Position numbers and translations under genes: made by a program | Shown: one piece after another, positions 47,996 through 60,031 of the stretch | Numbering within the stretch: the stretch's first letter is position 1 | Layout of the letters: each line of letters opens with the position of its first letter | Source of the DNA: Doris montereyensis | Taxonomy: Eukaryota; Mollusca; Gastropoda; Nudibranchia; Dorididae | NCBI GenBank assembly: GCA_037039925.1 | Contig: JAXRKP010000265.1 | Span: 230,001-294,000, forward strand | DNA length: 64,000 bases | Direction of reading: 5' to 3' | The notes under the pieces: generated by a model | What the model was told of the DNA's origin: nothing | Databases searched by the model: none | The model's input: only the letters and a program-made list of their open reading frames with translations

Positions 47996-48539
47996 TAAGC
48001 CCTCGTGTTGCCCGTAATCGAGTACAGTGTACTTGTGTTGCCTAGTGACATCTACATTTCGAATAACCCCGGCTACTTGAATTGTAGAGTAATTTCCCCT
48101 TCCTTTGACTTTGATATAAAACTCAACGCTGTTGGGCTACGGAAAACAAAACTAGGAGTAGTCATAGACAAACACGGCTTTTCATCTCCGTTGTGGGCGA
48201 TACGATGGCAAGAAGGTTAAAGTTCAATTATTCGTCTATACAACTGGCGCTTTTTTAATGTTTGTAATGTGCATTGTTAGTGTGTAATGATTTTTTTAAT
48301 TGTCTTTTTTAAAAAGTTATGTCCCTTGTCTTGAGCTAAATACACAGGACAGCAGGCAGAAATAGATAGGGCTTCTGAGGGCAAGAGGGTTAAGACTGGC
48401 TAGTAGTAAAAAGAATGACAATCAAACTCGTGGTTAGTGAGTAGCTGGTCCTACAAATCCTTGTCCTAGTGTCCCCATACAGTGCAACAATTTCCAATAC
48501 GTTTACACAGCTGGATAAAGGGTGGCGAGAGGTGAGTAA

Positions 48540-48851
48540 AATGGATGCAAGTGCAATTAAAGCAACGCATCTCGCATTCGATGAGCTTCCGTCTCGATAC
48601 GATATTTTCCCAATTTGGCGGGGAATAGACACAACAGATGAGAACAATGGAGGCATTGCAGCTTATGCTGATGTTAATTTTGTTATGGTTAAAAAAAAAA
48701 CACGTTCCGTTAAAAGTAAAAGTTTTGTGTATATCCAATTTTTCATAAAAGAGATACCTTTAGAAATTATAGGACCACACATAGAAAAGGGGACCACGAA
48801 TTTTCGAAAGCCAATATCAGCAAAGGAACGCCTGATCATCACGTTACAACA
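48540..48851 (+). pseudogene. Harbinger transposase remnant, exon 1
   Basis: The end of an open frame encodes EIIGPHIEKGTTNFRKPISA and KERLIITLQ. This matches the N-terminal helical region that precedes the DDE domain in animal Harbinger/HARBI1-like transposases. ATG at 48541 (MDASAIK) is a possible start. The frame upstream of about 48720 is not recognisable and may be unrelated. The coding part ends CAA CA|GTAGGT. Joined to the exon at 57999 it restores TLQQYLASGES, exactly the family sequence, so this is the 5' half of one transposase. Confidence 0.65.
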
Positions 48852-49587
48852 GTAGGTTAAATGTGTGATTTGTATGATTAATAATTTCATATAGTAATAG
48901 TACTAATAGTATACTGAACTTTCTAGCAATGAACCAGTAAAAACTGACATTTTTAATGTAAGTTGAGTATGACTTTGGTCACTTACAAGTCCTTAATATC
49001 AGTATGTCATTGTATACCAATGTATAATTATAATACACATACAAACAAAAATACATACATATATATATCGTCACCGTCGAGAAAAGGGTTGTAAGTGCAA
49101 AATATTCGATTTTGTTTTTATAATCGATTCCTAATTCCTGTTTTCAGCCATGCCGGGTTGAGCTGGTGTATTTCTTCTTTCGGAGGCTCATTTACACATC
49201 TATAGAACAAAAGTGGGTTTGGACGAATCTATCAAACTTTTAATTTTATGGTGTGTTGAAAGTTGCATTTAAAATGTTTACAAAATACAGCAATTTTATT
49301 CAACTAAAAAAATCTTTTTTTTTAAAGTATACAAAATAACATCTAACGCATGCATGCTTTTATTCCATGCGTCAAAAGCAAGGTTCGTGCCAAATTTCAA
49401 GTCAATCGGATAAAAAATGCGAGATAAGTTAGAATTTTGAGATATTCGTATTTTTCTCTTATTTTTTGTGATTTGAATACATTTTTTCTCCCGTAAACCT
49501 AAGAAAAGAGTAGGATAATACTTTGAAACATCATAAAACCTTGAGATGCTCTCAACTACTTCTTATTGACACTGTTTCAAATGCACC

Positions 49588-50526
49588 AGCACCTTTTTAC
49601 TCATTTTGAGATCGTGCCTTTTGATAATAGGTGCGTGGAATATGTTCCGTAACTTCAGGCCGATCTAAGGTAATATTCATAATAAATTCTCAAATAAGGT
49701 TGTTTTGGATATTCATTGTGGTGATCAAAATAAGTACCAACTTGCCGTACTTTAGATGTTTCTGGCTTTTATTGTATAATAGCTTGTGTTGAAAGATAAA
49801 CCTGTATTGTATTGTTTCTAAAAAATTCATATAAATTCAAAGAATCAATACTGAGGTTCTTTTATGATATCATTATGACGGCAATGAACTGCTCTATCCA
49901 CTAGTATGATACTAATGATAGACTAGATTTGTCCCATTTTCGGCACACACACACACACACACACGGACCCCCCCCCCCCCCCCTAAGAAGTCCTACTCGC
50001 AGGTTAGTATTATTATCGCAGGGGAAACAGAGTCGTATTGTTACAGTACATACGACTTCGTTCCCGGACGAAAATTTAAGGCGCGCTTGATACTAATGAT
50101 GATACGCGTGGCGTATGCGGTATGTACGACCGTGTTCCCTGTCAATAGTGTCAACACGGGTGACACCGAGGTATAGCCTAGGCACATACGACCTGTACTG
50201 CACTTCTTTACGCATGATCTACATCAACACGACTCATCATTAGAATAAAACGCATACCAAGGGTTCTACTAACACTAAATATAATTTAGTTAAACTGAAA
50301 ATTTAAATTTAAATTATTAAAAAAAAATTAATTTATTTTGATCTTATTTACTTATGTACTTATTTTGATCACCACAATGAACACTATCCAAAACAACCTT
50401 ATTTGAGAATTTATTATGAATATTGCCTTAGAATCTAAGTTAGATCGGCCTGAAGTTACGGAACATATTCCACGCACCTATTAATATTATCAAAAGGCAC
50501 GATCTCAAAATGAGTAAAAAGGTGCT
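49588..50526. mobile_element. Foldback element, ~150-170 bp arms
   Basis: The left arm 49588-49737 and the reverse complement of 50356-50526 match almost throughout. Landmarks are TTTTTACTCATTTTGAGATC, GGTGCGTGGAATATGTTCCG and CAAATAAGGTTGTTTTGG. The right arm has two small extra stretches (about 5 and 11 bp). The interior (618 bp) contains a CA run, a C run at 49946-49983 and two copies of a GTTCCC(G/T)G-type end related to the MITE at 56740. No coding capacity is seen. Confidence 0.85.
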
Positions 50527-50699
50527 GTCCTTTTAAAATTTAAAATTTTTAATTATTTAAATTAGAAATTTAATTAAACTGGCATTTTTTGAAATTTCAG
50601 CTAAGTTGTTTACTCTCTTCTTCAGTGTAAATTTTTATCTTGATTAACATTTCCTTTCATTCATTCTCTATTATTTCTTCTTTATAGACCCAGTGAGAT

Positions 50700-50770
50700 A
50701 TAGATCTAGATCTAGTCTTACATTTATCCTATCATCTCTTCTTTCTAGACCCAGTGAGATATAGATCTAG
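50700..50770. repeat. Small tandem duplication with GATCTAGATC
   Basis: CTAGACCCAGTGAGATATAG and CTTACATTTATCCTAT occur twice about 60 bp apart, at 50688-50730 and 50746-50788. Confidence 0.7.
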
Positions 50771-50871
50771 TCTTACATTTATCCTATTTTTTCGTTCTTG
50801 TTTCCCATACTCACACGTCTCTCTCTCCCTTTCTGTCTTCCCTGCCTGTTTTCTTTCTTTCTCTCTTTTCT

Positions 50872-51036
<165 letters not shown>

Positions 51037-51288
51037 TCTCTCTATATTTCTCTCATTCTCTCTATCTCCTTCTCACCTTTTATTACATACTTATTTTCAT
51101 ATTTTTATTTCATTCTAGATCTGAACCTTCCACTTTCGCTCTTTCTTCACACCCCCGTCTGCTACGTTTCTTAACATCACTGTCTTTTTCTTTCTTTCTT
51201 TCTCCTTTATGTTTTTCTTCTGACATCACATTGTGTGATGCCGGAGGTATTACTTAGATCTAGATTCTAAATATTTCTCGTGTGTTGT

Positions 51289-51318
51289 CTGACGAAGGGT
51301 TATACCCGAAACGTCACG
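51289..51318 (+). ncRNA. Hammerhead-ribozyme-like motif
   Basis: CTGACGA, an extra A, a GGGT/ACCC hairpin with loop TAT, then GAAACGTC reproduce the hammerhead core order CUGANGA, stem II, GAAA, stem III, UH. Stem III would be only AC/GU, as in the minimal, probably dimeric hammerheads of Penelope-like and retrozyme elements. The bulged A before stem II and a three-pair stem I are weaknesses. No reverse transcriptase of that class is visible here. Confidence 0.4.
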
Positions 51319-51684
51319 TGTTTGTTCTGTCTTTATTAGTGGAGTTGTCACTTATTGTCATATTTCGCCTATGACTTCACTCCACTGTGGTTCCTTCGTA
51401 TTATAACACTAAATCTAGTACCTTTATTAACAAAGTAGGTTGGTGATAATAATACAATTTATATGATGCAAATACTTGTAAAACGAAGTAATTAATTAAT
51501 CATAATTTATCCATCTCCATCTCTCTTTATTGCTATCTCCCTATCTGATTCTGTCTTTTCTCTCCTGTTCTCTTACTCTCCTCTCTCCTGTTCTCCCACT
51601 TCCTCTCTCCTGTTCTCTTTCTCCTCTCCTGTTGTCTCTCTCCTCTCTCCTGTTCTCTGACTATCCTCTCTCCTGTCCTCTCTC

Positions 51685-52060
<376 letters not shown>

Positions 52061-52405
52061 ATCCATCTACCTGTTTCTCTTACACAGAGGAAAGAAAGGG
52101 GGGGGTAGGTTGTCAATTTCTCCCTGTTATCTGATCTCGCTTTCGAGAAATGTCTACTCCATAATATTGTTTATCGGTAATGACGTAAACACTGCATTAT
52201 GTTATAGGTGTCTTAATCTAAATAACAACAAACAATTTTTTTAAAAACTGAAACATATATACGTGTAGTTTAATCGTGTGACAACATTGATAAGAAATAA
52301 TATATTGATTGATACATTGATTGCTATTGCTATGTTGATTTCACTGAAGTGATCAAGCTGGGGTGTTTTCTTTAGCATTCATATTTTTAGGTGTAGTGTA
52401 GCCTT

Positions 52406-54525
52406 ATGATGGAGGAGGAATCTCTTCTTTCGAGTACGGAAGGGGAGGAGGAGCTTTTAAAACTAGTCAACTCATTTGACCAAAACGATGAAGAGGAGTA
52501 TGACAGTGATTCAGTGCCACTTATATTATCAAACGTCAGCGGAATGACTCCAGAACGAATTCATCCAGTCCGTAAAAATCCACAAGGCTTGACTGAAAAT
52601 CCACCAGACGATACAGTTCAACCTACCCGTCAAAATCCACAAGATCTGGCTGAACATCCACCAGACAATACAGATCAACCACGCCATGAAAATTTAAAAG
52701 GCTTCACTGAAAGTCCACCAGACAATACAGATCAACCACCCCATGAAAATCTACAAAGTCTGACTGATACCACCATAGGATTAGTTTAAACAAGAGAAGA
52801 AGACCCTTTGAGAACATAGAGGACGAAGAAAAAGAAAACCTCAAGAAGAATTAACAAGCAATAAGATAAAGTAAAAGAGGAAAAGGAACGCTGGCGACGA
52901 GTACATATCGAAGAAAGGAAAGGTGGTGCAGCGAAGACTGCTAAAACCTGGGTGTGGCACAGGATGCAAACTTAATGACATCAACGCTTTTGTCGAGGGG
53001 AAAGGGAAAATATTTTCCACACATTTTAGGGACTAGGTGACAACCAGCGCCAATGGGACTTTTTAAGTTTGAACATAAAGGAAAGCTTACCAAAAAGGAC
53101 AACAGGCAAGGGAAGTAGAAGAAAGAATACTCGGACTTGGTCATTGCCGAAGGAGGGTGGAAATGTGTCAGTGTGCAAGACATTCTTTCTGGACACTCTG
53201 GACATATCAGAGAAAAGAGTCACAACGGCTTTAGACAAGAAAAACTGCATAGAAATGACAGCTGAAGATAGAAGAGAAAACATCAGAATAGATGGAACCG
53301 GAATGAGGAAGAAAGAAAAACGATAAAAAACACATTGAATCTTTTTCCACTGTCGAATCACATGATTATAGTCAAAACACACAGAGGAGATATTTACTAA
53401 TTTAGTCTGCAAAAAAATGCATTCTCTATACTGGGAACAGAGGAAAATCATCGAAAAAGCGCCAAACAGTTTCAAAATCTACAAATATATTTTCTACGGT
53501 TTCTATAATATTGGATTTCATGGACCCAAAAAGATGTTTGTGATTTTTGCAGCACATTTTTACAGAAATCAGATGAAGATCGGCGAGATTATCAAGAGAA
53601 ATATAATAGACATCGAGAAGATGTTGAAACAATAAGGAAATATAATACAAACCTAAGTAAGCAACACGGGAGATGTAGCTGCAGCGACCTTTGACCTAGA
53701 GGAAGTGCTGCCAACATCAAAAAGCAATGAATCCTGTTTGTACTACAAGCGAAAAATGAATACATACAACCTCACAGTCGGGACCAAACAAGGTAAGAAT
53801 TACATATGGAACGAGAGTCAAGCAAAAGAGGTTCCATCGAAATTGCCTCTTGTGTGTTCAAGTACCTCCAGGAACAAGCTGAGCAACGAAAGAAAAAGAT
53901 TGTATTGTTTTCTGATTCCTGTTAAGGTCAGAATAGAAACAACAACGTTATGGCCATGCTATGGTGTGTTGTGCAATCAACGTGCATAACTGAAATAGAG
54001 CACAAGTTCTTCGTCAGGGGACACTCTGAAAATGAAAGTGACTCTGTTCACTCAAGATTTAGCAGAGAGCAAAGACTTGAGTGTTTATAGTTATAGTACT
54101 ACTGCACAGTGGGCAACAACTATAAGAAATGCAAAACACAGCCCTCCAAAATATCAAGTCACAGAAATGGGACAGAAAGACTTTTAAGATGTCTCAAAAA
54201 TGTTAGGTTAGATGACAACAACGGAAAGATCAACTAGCTCAATTTAAAACAATATGTGGTGAGCAAGGAACGAGAGAATGAGGTTAAAGCCTTCACATCT
54301 CATGACGACCCAGGGAAGAGCATAGACCTGGCACAAAATTTGAGAAAAAGGTCACAAGATCTGAGCTACCAAGCCATCAACCTAGAGCAGGCATACCCAG
54401 CTCCCTTGGTTATAAACAGATTTAAAATTACTGATCTGAGAGCATTGTGCATGAGCAGAATAATCCCGCCTACTCATCACAGCTTCTATGAAGGACTGCG
54501 AGATGATGCTGATGATGATCAATGA
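52406..54525 (+). pseudogene. Degenerate 'SDSC-GQNRN' element protein (DUF7869-like)
   Basis: Pieces in several frames, in order, match a widespread invertebrate family of transposon-like proteins. Matches include VCKTFFLDTLDISEKRV (about 53175), YNIGFHGPKK (about 53505), YYKRKMNTYNLTVG then KQGKNYIWNESQAK (about 53740-53830), KIVLFSDSC-stop-GQNRN (about 53900-53937), HKFFVRGHSENESD (about 54003) and THHSFYEGL (about 54475). The core motif is cut by TAA at 53923-53925, and at least four frame changes and several other stops occur. The acidic N-terminus (MMEEESLLSS) lies at 52406. The family name DUF7869 is from memory and less certain than the resemblance. Confidence 0.6.
52571..52770 (+). 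repeat. 57-bp coding tandem repeat, 3.5 copies
   Basis: Units at 52571, 52628, 52685 and 52742 encode 19-residue blocks such as HENLKGFTESPPDNTDQPP. It lies in frame within the N-terminal part of the pseudogene. Confidence 0.9.
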
Positions 54526-54771
54526 TATCTGATGAACATAGAACTTAATAGAAGTTAACAGAAAGGGCAGTCAGCGACTCGAATTTTGCTGGGGTTTTTT
54601 TTGTTTTGTTATAGAACGTTTTGCTTTTGCCCTCAGTTTCTTGGGGGCCGTTTTCCACATTGTTCGGATTGTTATTAACAACGTTGCTATTTCAGTTCAC
54701 AATTCTTTGTTGTTCGTTCTCAAATTTCAAATGACATTTTAATTGCTTCATTGTCCTTCAGGGGGTGGGGG

Positions 54772-55201
<430 letters not shown>

Positions 55202-55617
55202 GATTGATTATGACAAGAAAGAATAAAGAAAGATAATACTAAATACATGTACATGTAGTATCAAACGTAAGTGTGCGTGTGTATGCGCGTGTATGTGTGT
55301 GATGGAGAGAGAAGGGAAGGGTCATGTAGCTACACAGTACTTAGCTCAAAGATTTTATTATTATACTTATTATACACTGGATATTAGACCTCTTACATTA
55401 ACATTAATATGGCCTACCGACAACCATATCAATAAGCTACATTATTATGTATTTAGTGTACCTTAACTAAAAAGGAAAATGTGTTAAGTGACTGACTGTT
55501 CCAAGAAACCACCATTAACCCAATCTCTATGCCAGGAATCTCACGATTTTCTTTATGTAACTCATTCTCATTGGCCACAACATAGACGTGTGTAAAATTA
55601 CTTTTCCAAAGTCACAT

Positions 55618-56545
55618 TAATCTTCTTCTTCTTCTTCTTGATATTGTAGTAACCTCCTTGGAGGAGGACCAGTCTACATGTAGACGATATTGACAGGACA
55701 CAAAAGAGAAGGTAAAAAAGTAAAAGAATGAAAACAAGAACAGATAAAAAACCCAAATAAAAACAGATAAAAACAAATAAAAGCATGGACTTAGCTCAGG
55801 ATAGGGGCCGGTTATAGGAGAGGACGGTCGAGAACTCTGCTAACGTTTCGGCTTCAACAGCCTCTTGGGGAAGACGATTCCAAAGACGAGATGTTGAGGG
55901 GAAGAAGGAGTGGAGATGTGCGTCAATTCTGGAAGTTGGGATGTTGATCTTTTTGGTGTGGCCTCGGGTGTTCCTATTGGCATAACTAATATGATTTGAC
56001 GCAGGGATATCTAAAAATCCATTTGCCACCTTGAAGAGCGTTGTTAGTTTGTTCCTTTTCCTCCGTGTTTCTAACCGTTCGAGGCCCAGTGTATCGACGA
56101 GGTTGGAAGCGCTTGTCTGTGGTGAGAAGTCATGGTGCATTCTTCTTGCTGCCCTCCTCTGGACCATCTCTAATGAATGTATGAGGTGTTGTTGATGGGG
56201 GTCCCAGATGACATTGCCTTACTCGAGGATGGGCAAAACCAAGGCTTTGAAGCAGAGTGCTTGGGTTGCCAGGGGACATCCTTCAAGGTTCCTGGTGATG
56301 AAGGTACTCGTTTTGTTGGCCTTTGTTACGGTTCGGGAAACATGCTTGCCCCACTTCAGGTCTGATGACAATTCGACTCCAAGGTATTTTGCGGAGTTAA
56401 CGCGTTCTAGTCGATGTCCGTGTAGTGTGTAATCGAATGTTATTGGGTTCTTTTTGTTTGTTATCGTCATGGCTTGACATTTAGAGGCATTAAACTCCAT
56501 TAGCCATTTCTCTTCCCATTCTTGGAGTTTTTGCAGGGATTGAGC
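55618..56545 (-). mobile_element. 5'-truncated non-LTR retrotransposon, end of reverse transcriptase
   Basis: From about 56545 downward the minus strand encodes LQKLQEWEEKWLMEFNASKC, KYLGVELSSDLKWGKHVSRT, KALVLPILE, a stop (56221-56219), GNVIWDPHQQHLIHSLEMVQ and RRAARRMHHDF. It continues to the natural stop at 55796. This is the thumb/C-terminal part of CR1/Jockey-type LINE ORF2. One nonsense codon replaces the Tyr expected in LEYGNVIWDP, and otherwise the frame is intact. The 3' end is a short (AAG)n tail after GTTACTACAATATC. Confidence 0.85.
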
Positions 56546-56739
56546 TCAGCTAGGAATCGTGCCGAAGATTATAATAGTTGCATGTTGTTATACTATGATT
56601 GGGCATAACATACCAGGCTGATAATATTATGTTTTCATTATTATATAAATATATCAAATTGAAGAATAAAATTCCATCTGAATCCATTGGTTAAAAAGGT
56701 CGTAATTGCAGTAGCAACATTCTCATTGACAATTGACGT

Positions 56740-56977
56740 CAGGGAACACAGCCGTATGTGATGTTGTTACGTCTATATTTCCCGACGATTATATAGTGGT
56801 TATAGGTCGTAAGTGCAATGTCAAGGAAACATCCCATAATATCCGATTCAAATTTTCACACATGTTCTATTTATGTGTTTAGACGAAGTTGTGAAAGTTT
56901 CACAAAAACTTTTGGCGAAATTGAAGTTTTTAAAAATCCTGTAAAACTTAAAAAATTCACATACGACTGTGTTCCTG
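56740..56977. mobile_element. 238-bp MITE
   Basis: The ends are CAGGGAACACAGCCGTATGT and, inverted, CAGGAACACAGTCGTATGTG. The interior is AT-rich and non-coding. Related ends appear singly at 50050-50070 and 50122-50143. No target duplication is clear. Confidence 0.65.
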
Positions 56978-57052
56978 GACGGTGACGGTATACACATACA
57001 CACACATACATACATATATACACATACATGCATACACTTTTCTTAATCTCAT

Positions 57053-57053
57053 G

Positions 57054-57145
<92 letters not shown>
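57053..57145. repeat. (TA)n microsatellite
   Basis: About 90 bp of TA with two ATATAC interruptions, preceded by a CACATACATAC tract. Ile/Tyr frames here are artefacts. Confidence 0.97.
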
Positions 57146-57152
<7 letters not shown>

Positions 57153-57998
57153 ATACATATCAGTACAATGTACTACTATACATGTATTTCTTAACACAGT
57201 GATAAACCGTTATTACACGCTTTTTACATTTTTTATTTAATAGTAAAACACAATCGAATTGATGAGCAAGTGGACATCATAGAACAAAGTTATTTATGCT
57301 TTGTACTGTACGTATGATATTGATGGATAGGGAGTACTGTTGTCATAGGATTGTTGTGTCTGGAAAGGAGTATACTCTTCCTCCTTCGAGTGAATTGTTC
57401 CTTTAATGTTGGTGTTGACTGAGTTTAATGACTGCCTGACAATGACATTGACACTCGAGTTTTGCAAGAGGATCCAACATTCTCAACTTCAGTGCTTGAC
57501 TTTCTAGAATAAAACCATCCTCGTCTTTCTTCTTTTGTTCTCCCGCATTAGCGTTCAATTCATTGATTTGATAGCTTCCAGGATATCAACATCTAGTGAA
57601 GCTGGCTGTGCACGCTCATGGGGATATTATTTTAGTTTTTCTTCCTGGAATACATAGTTTTACAGGCCAGAAGTGGAGATTCATCGACTTCATGTGCAGA
57701 AGTACTAGGTTCTGGAGCGCACATGAAACTTCTCTCAGTAGAAAAATAGAAGGGAGACTCGCCTCAGACATCCACGAGCAACCATCATCGTTGTCAGAAT
57801 CCTCAGAAAGATTAGTACATGTTTTCCTGTCGTTGTGTTAACCTGTTTGCGTGACTTTTGAAAGTAATCCCGCAGCATTGTCCATTTTTCCTTGCAATCT
57901 GATCTGTTAATGTTAAAAAATTATTATAATAATTTGGTACACATCCTTTCAAACAGCCCCATAATTGATCCCCACCCCCTTTACCATTGTTTCTGCAG

Positions 57999-58894
57999 AT
58001 ACTTGGCTTCAGGAGAAAGTCATCCATCCCTATCCTTTCATTTTCGGGCAGGTGTCTCAACAGTAAGAGATATCACAATCGAAACTTGTCTGGTCATTTG
58101 GAACATTCTGCAACCACAAATTATGCCAAAACCTGACGAAGAACACTGGCTGAAGATTGCATCTGGATTTTATACCAGATTTCAGTTCCCTTTGGTGTTT
58201 GGGTGTTATAGATGGAAAGCATATTCGCATTAAAAAACCAAACGAATCCGGTTCTAAATATTACAACTACAAACATTTTTTTCAATTGTGCTTCTCGCCG
58301 TTACATATGTAAATGGAAAGTTTGTTGTCGTGGATGTAGGTTCATGTGGAGGAAACAGTGACGGCGGAGTATTTAGTCGTGCATCTCTCGGGAAAAAAAA
58401 ACTCGTCTAACAAGTTATCCATCCCTCAAAGAGGCTTTATTTATACCAGGCACATACATTGAGCTCCCATGCATGTTTGTTACACTACATGTAACAGATG
58501 ATGCTTTCCCTTTGAAACTTTTCCCACACGCTTTCCCCTCGAAACTTTTCCCACACTATCAACTTTCAGTTGACAAAGAAACCTTCAACTACAGACTATC
58601 CCGTGCAAGAGTGCAAGAAATAGGGTTGAGTGCTCATTTGGAAAACTTGCTCAGATGTGGAGAATTCTTTTCCGCCAGATTGACAAACAACAAGCAGCAG
58701 CAACAAACATGGTAAAGGCAATCACTGTTCTGCACAACTTTATTATTATCATCCAGGAACCCGACATACTCACTGTAAGTGTATGTGCCAGTAAAACACC
58801 AGCTACACAACTTCCTTTGTCTCGAGGACCTTTGACTTACCAAAGCATTCGAGACCAAAGGTGCAGATCAACAAACAACGCCCTTCAGGTTTGA
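57999..58894 (+). pseudogene. Harbinger transposase remnant, exon 2 (DDE domain)
   Basis: The frame opens YLASGESHPSLSFHFRAG and runs through ETCLVIWNILQPQIMP. The first catalytic Asp is in VIDGKHIRIKKP after a frame change near 58200. The second region follows another frame change near 58285 as VNGKFVVVDVG then NSDGGVFSRASLGK. After further damage TFNYRLSRAR leads, in a shifted frame, to NRVECSFGKLAQMWRI with the catalytic Glu. It ends NMVKAITVLHNFI. Catalytic residues persist but at least three frame breaks make it inactive as read. Family: DDE_Tnp_4, PIF/Harbinger. Confidence 0.88.
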
Positions 58895-59055
58895 GAAAAA
58901 GTAATGAATTACATGTGTATTTTACAACCGTAGGAGCGGTTTCTTGGCAAAACTATTATTTATAAATACATGTAATAATAAGTATGGTAATGAGACAATT
59001 AAGAGAGAAGGCAGACATACTTACGTTTAACCAAACAGAGAGAGAGCGAGCGAGA

Positions 59056-59058
59056 GAA

Positions 59059-59152
<94 letters not shown>
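59056..59152. repeat. (GA)n microsatellite with G-rich tail
   Basis: About 95 bp of pure GA is followed by GGGAGGGGGAGG-type sequence to 59225. Confidence 0.97.
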
Positions 59153-59157
<5 letters not shown>

Positions 59158-59470
59158 GGAGGGGGAGGAAGGGGAGAGGGAGGAAGAGAGTGGGGAAGGG
59201 GAAGAAAGAGAGAGGGAAGGGAGAGGAGAGATGAACATAAAGTAAATAATAAACTCACGATCAATGTCCAATTTCCTTCCATTGTTTGTTTATGTAAACT
59301 CTATTTGAGTAATTGTCTTCCGTTTTATCATACAACGCTTGATAGCGCTTGTCTTTTTTTTGTACAGCCGCGATTAATGCTTCGTTGAAAGTTGTTGATT
59401 CCATCTTGAAAAGTAAAGATGTAGCCTACTGTGATCCGTTTGGTCAAACCTGTTGATTTTAAATTTTAGC

Positions 59471-59482
59471 GTGGGTCTACAC
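59471..59482. repeat. Possible Harbinger right terminal repeat
   Basis: GTGGGTCTACAC matches, at 11 of 12 positions, the inverse of the MITE left end GGGTAGACCCAC at 47335. It lies about 580 bp after the transposase remnant on the expected side. No TWA duplication follows, so this is weak. Confidence 0.25.
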
Positions 59483-59673
59483 ACTGCAATACAATACAAG
59501 TGTGACTGTGTATCCTGTTTCCCAAGCCCAAACCCGAGAGACAACCGAGAGAAAATTTTAGTGTTGCGCTAAACTAAGATGCTTCAGTAGAGTAATTTCG
59601 AGACGAAGGCACCGTGGCGGCGATATTAATTGGAAAAAAGCCGAGGCATTCCCGTGTCTGCGGTTATCGTACA

Positions 59674-60031
59674 ATGAGTTTATCGGGGTCACTAGCTAAT
59701 GAAGTGTAAGTGTAAGCAAGCTGTACGCGGATCGAAATCGGATGCAATGAGTGGGCACCTCTACTAATGTTCTTTCTTCTATTTTTAGTCTTTTTCCTAT
59801 TGTCCCCAAGATAACCATATACAAAATGGGATAGTTTCCAAAAAAGTATGACACGACACGCAGAAAGGTTTGTCTCAAGTATGTAAACTGCTAACCCCAA
59901 TGACAATGACAGTTTTTTTATTTGACAGATTAGAGGAGAAAATAAGCGGCCCAGCCGAGAGATATGTCATACATGCGGCCACAGAGAGGTGGCTGAATTC
60001 TGTCACCTACGAATGCTATAGGAATTGTTGA
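59674..60031 (+). CDS. Candidate two-exon gene start, unidentified
   Basis: ATG at 59674 (TACAATGAG context) encodes MSLSGSLANE and ends GT|GTAAGTG at 59705. A second segment after TATTTGACAG starts at 59929 and continues in frame as VLEEKISGPAERYVIHAATE, RWLNSVTYECYRNC and a stop at 60031. The leader (59520-59670) is unusually G+C and CpG rich for this window, as at a promoter. The product of 44 residues is short, so further exons or a sequence error may be hidden. I do not recognise the family. Confidence 0.38.

Noticed and set aside
48005..48220. 71-residue + strand frame between the MITE and transposase
   Set aside because: No family resemblance or splice support. It may be unrecognised Harbinger sequence, but cannot be supported.
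56848..57240. Ile/Tyr-alternating frames resembling membrane peptides
   Set aside because: They are (TA)n translations. The same artefact occurs at 62221-62421 and 62763-63056.
57596..57841. 81-residue frame just before transposase exon 2
   Set aside because: It does not match the transposase and lies before the TTTCTGCAG acceptor. Composition is unremarkable.
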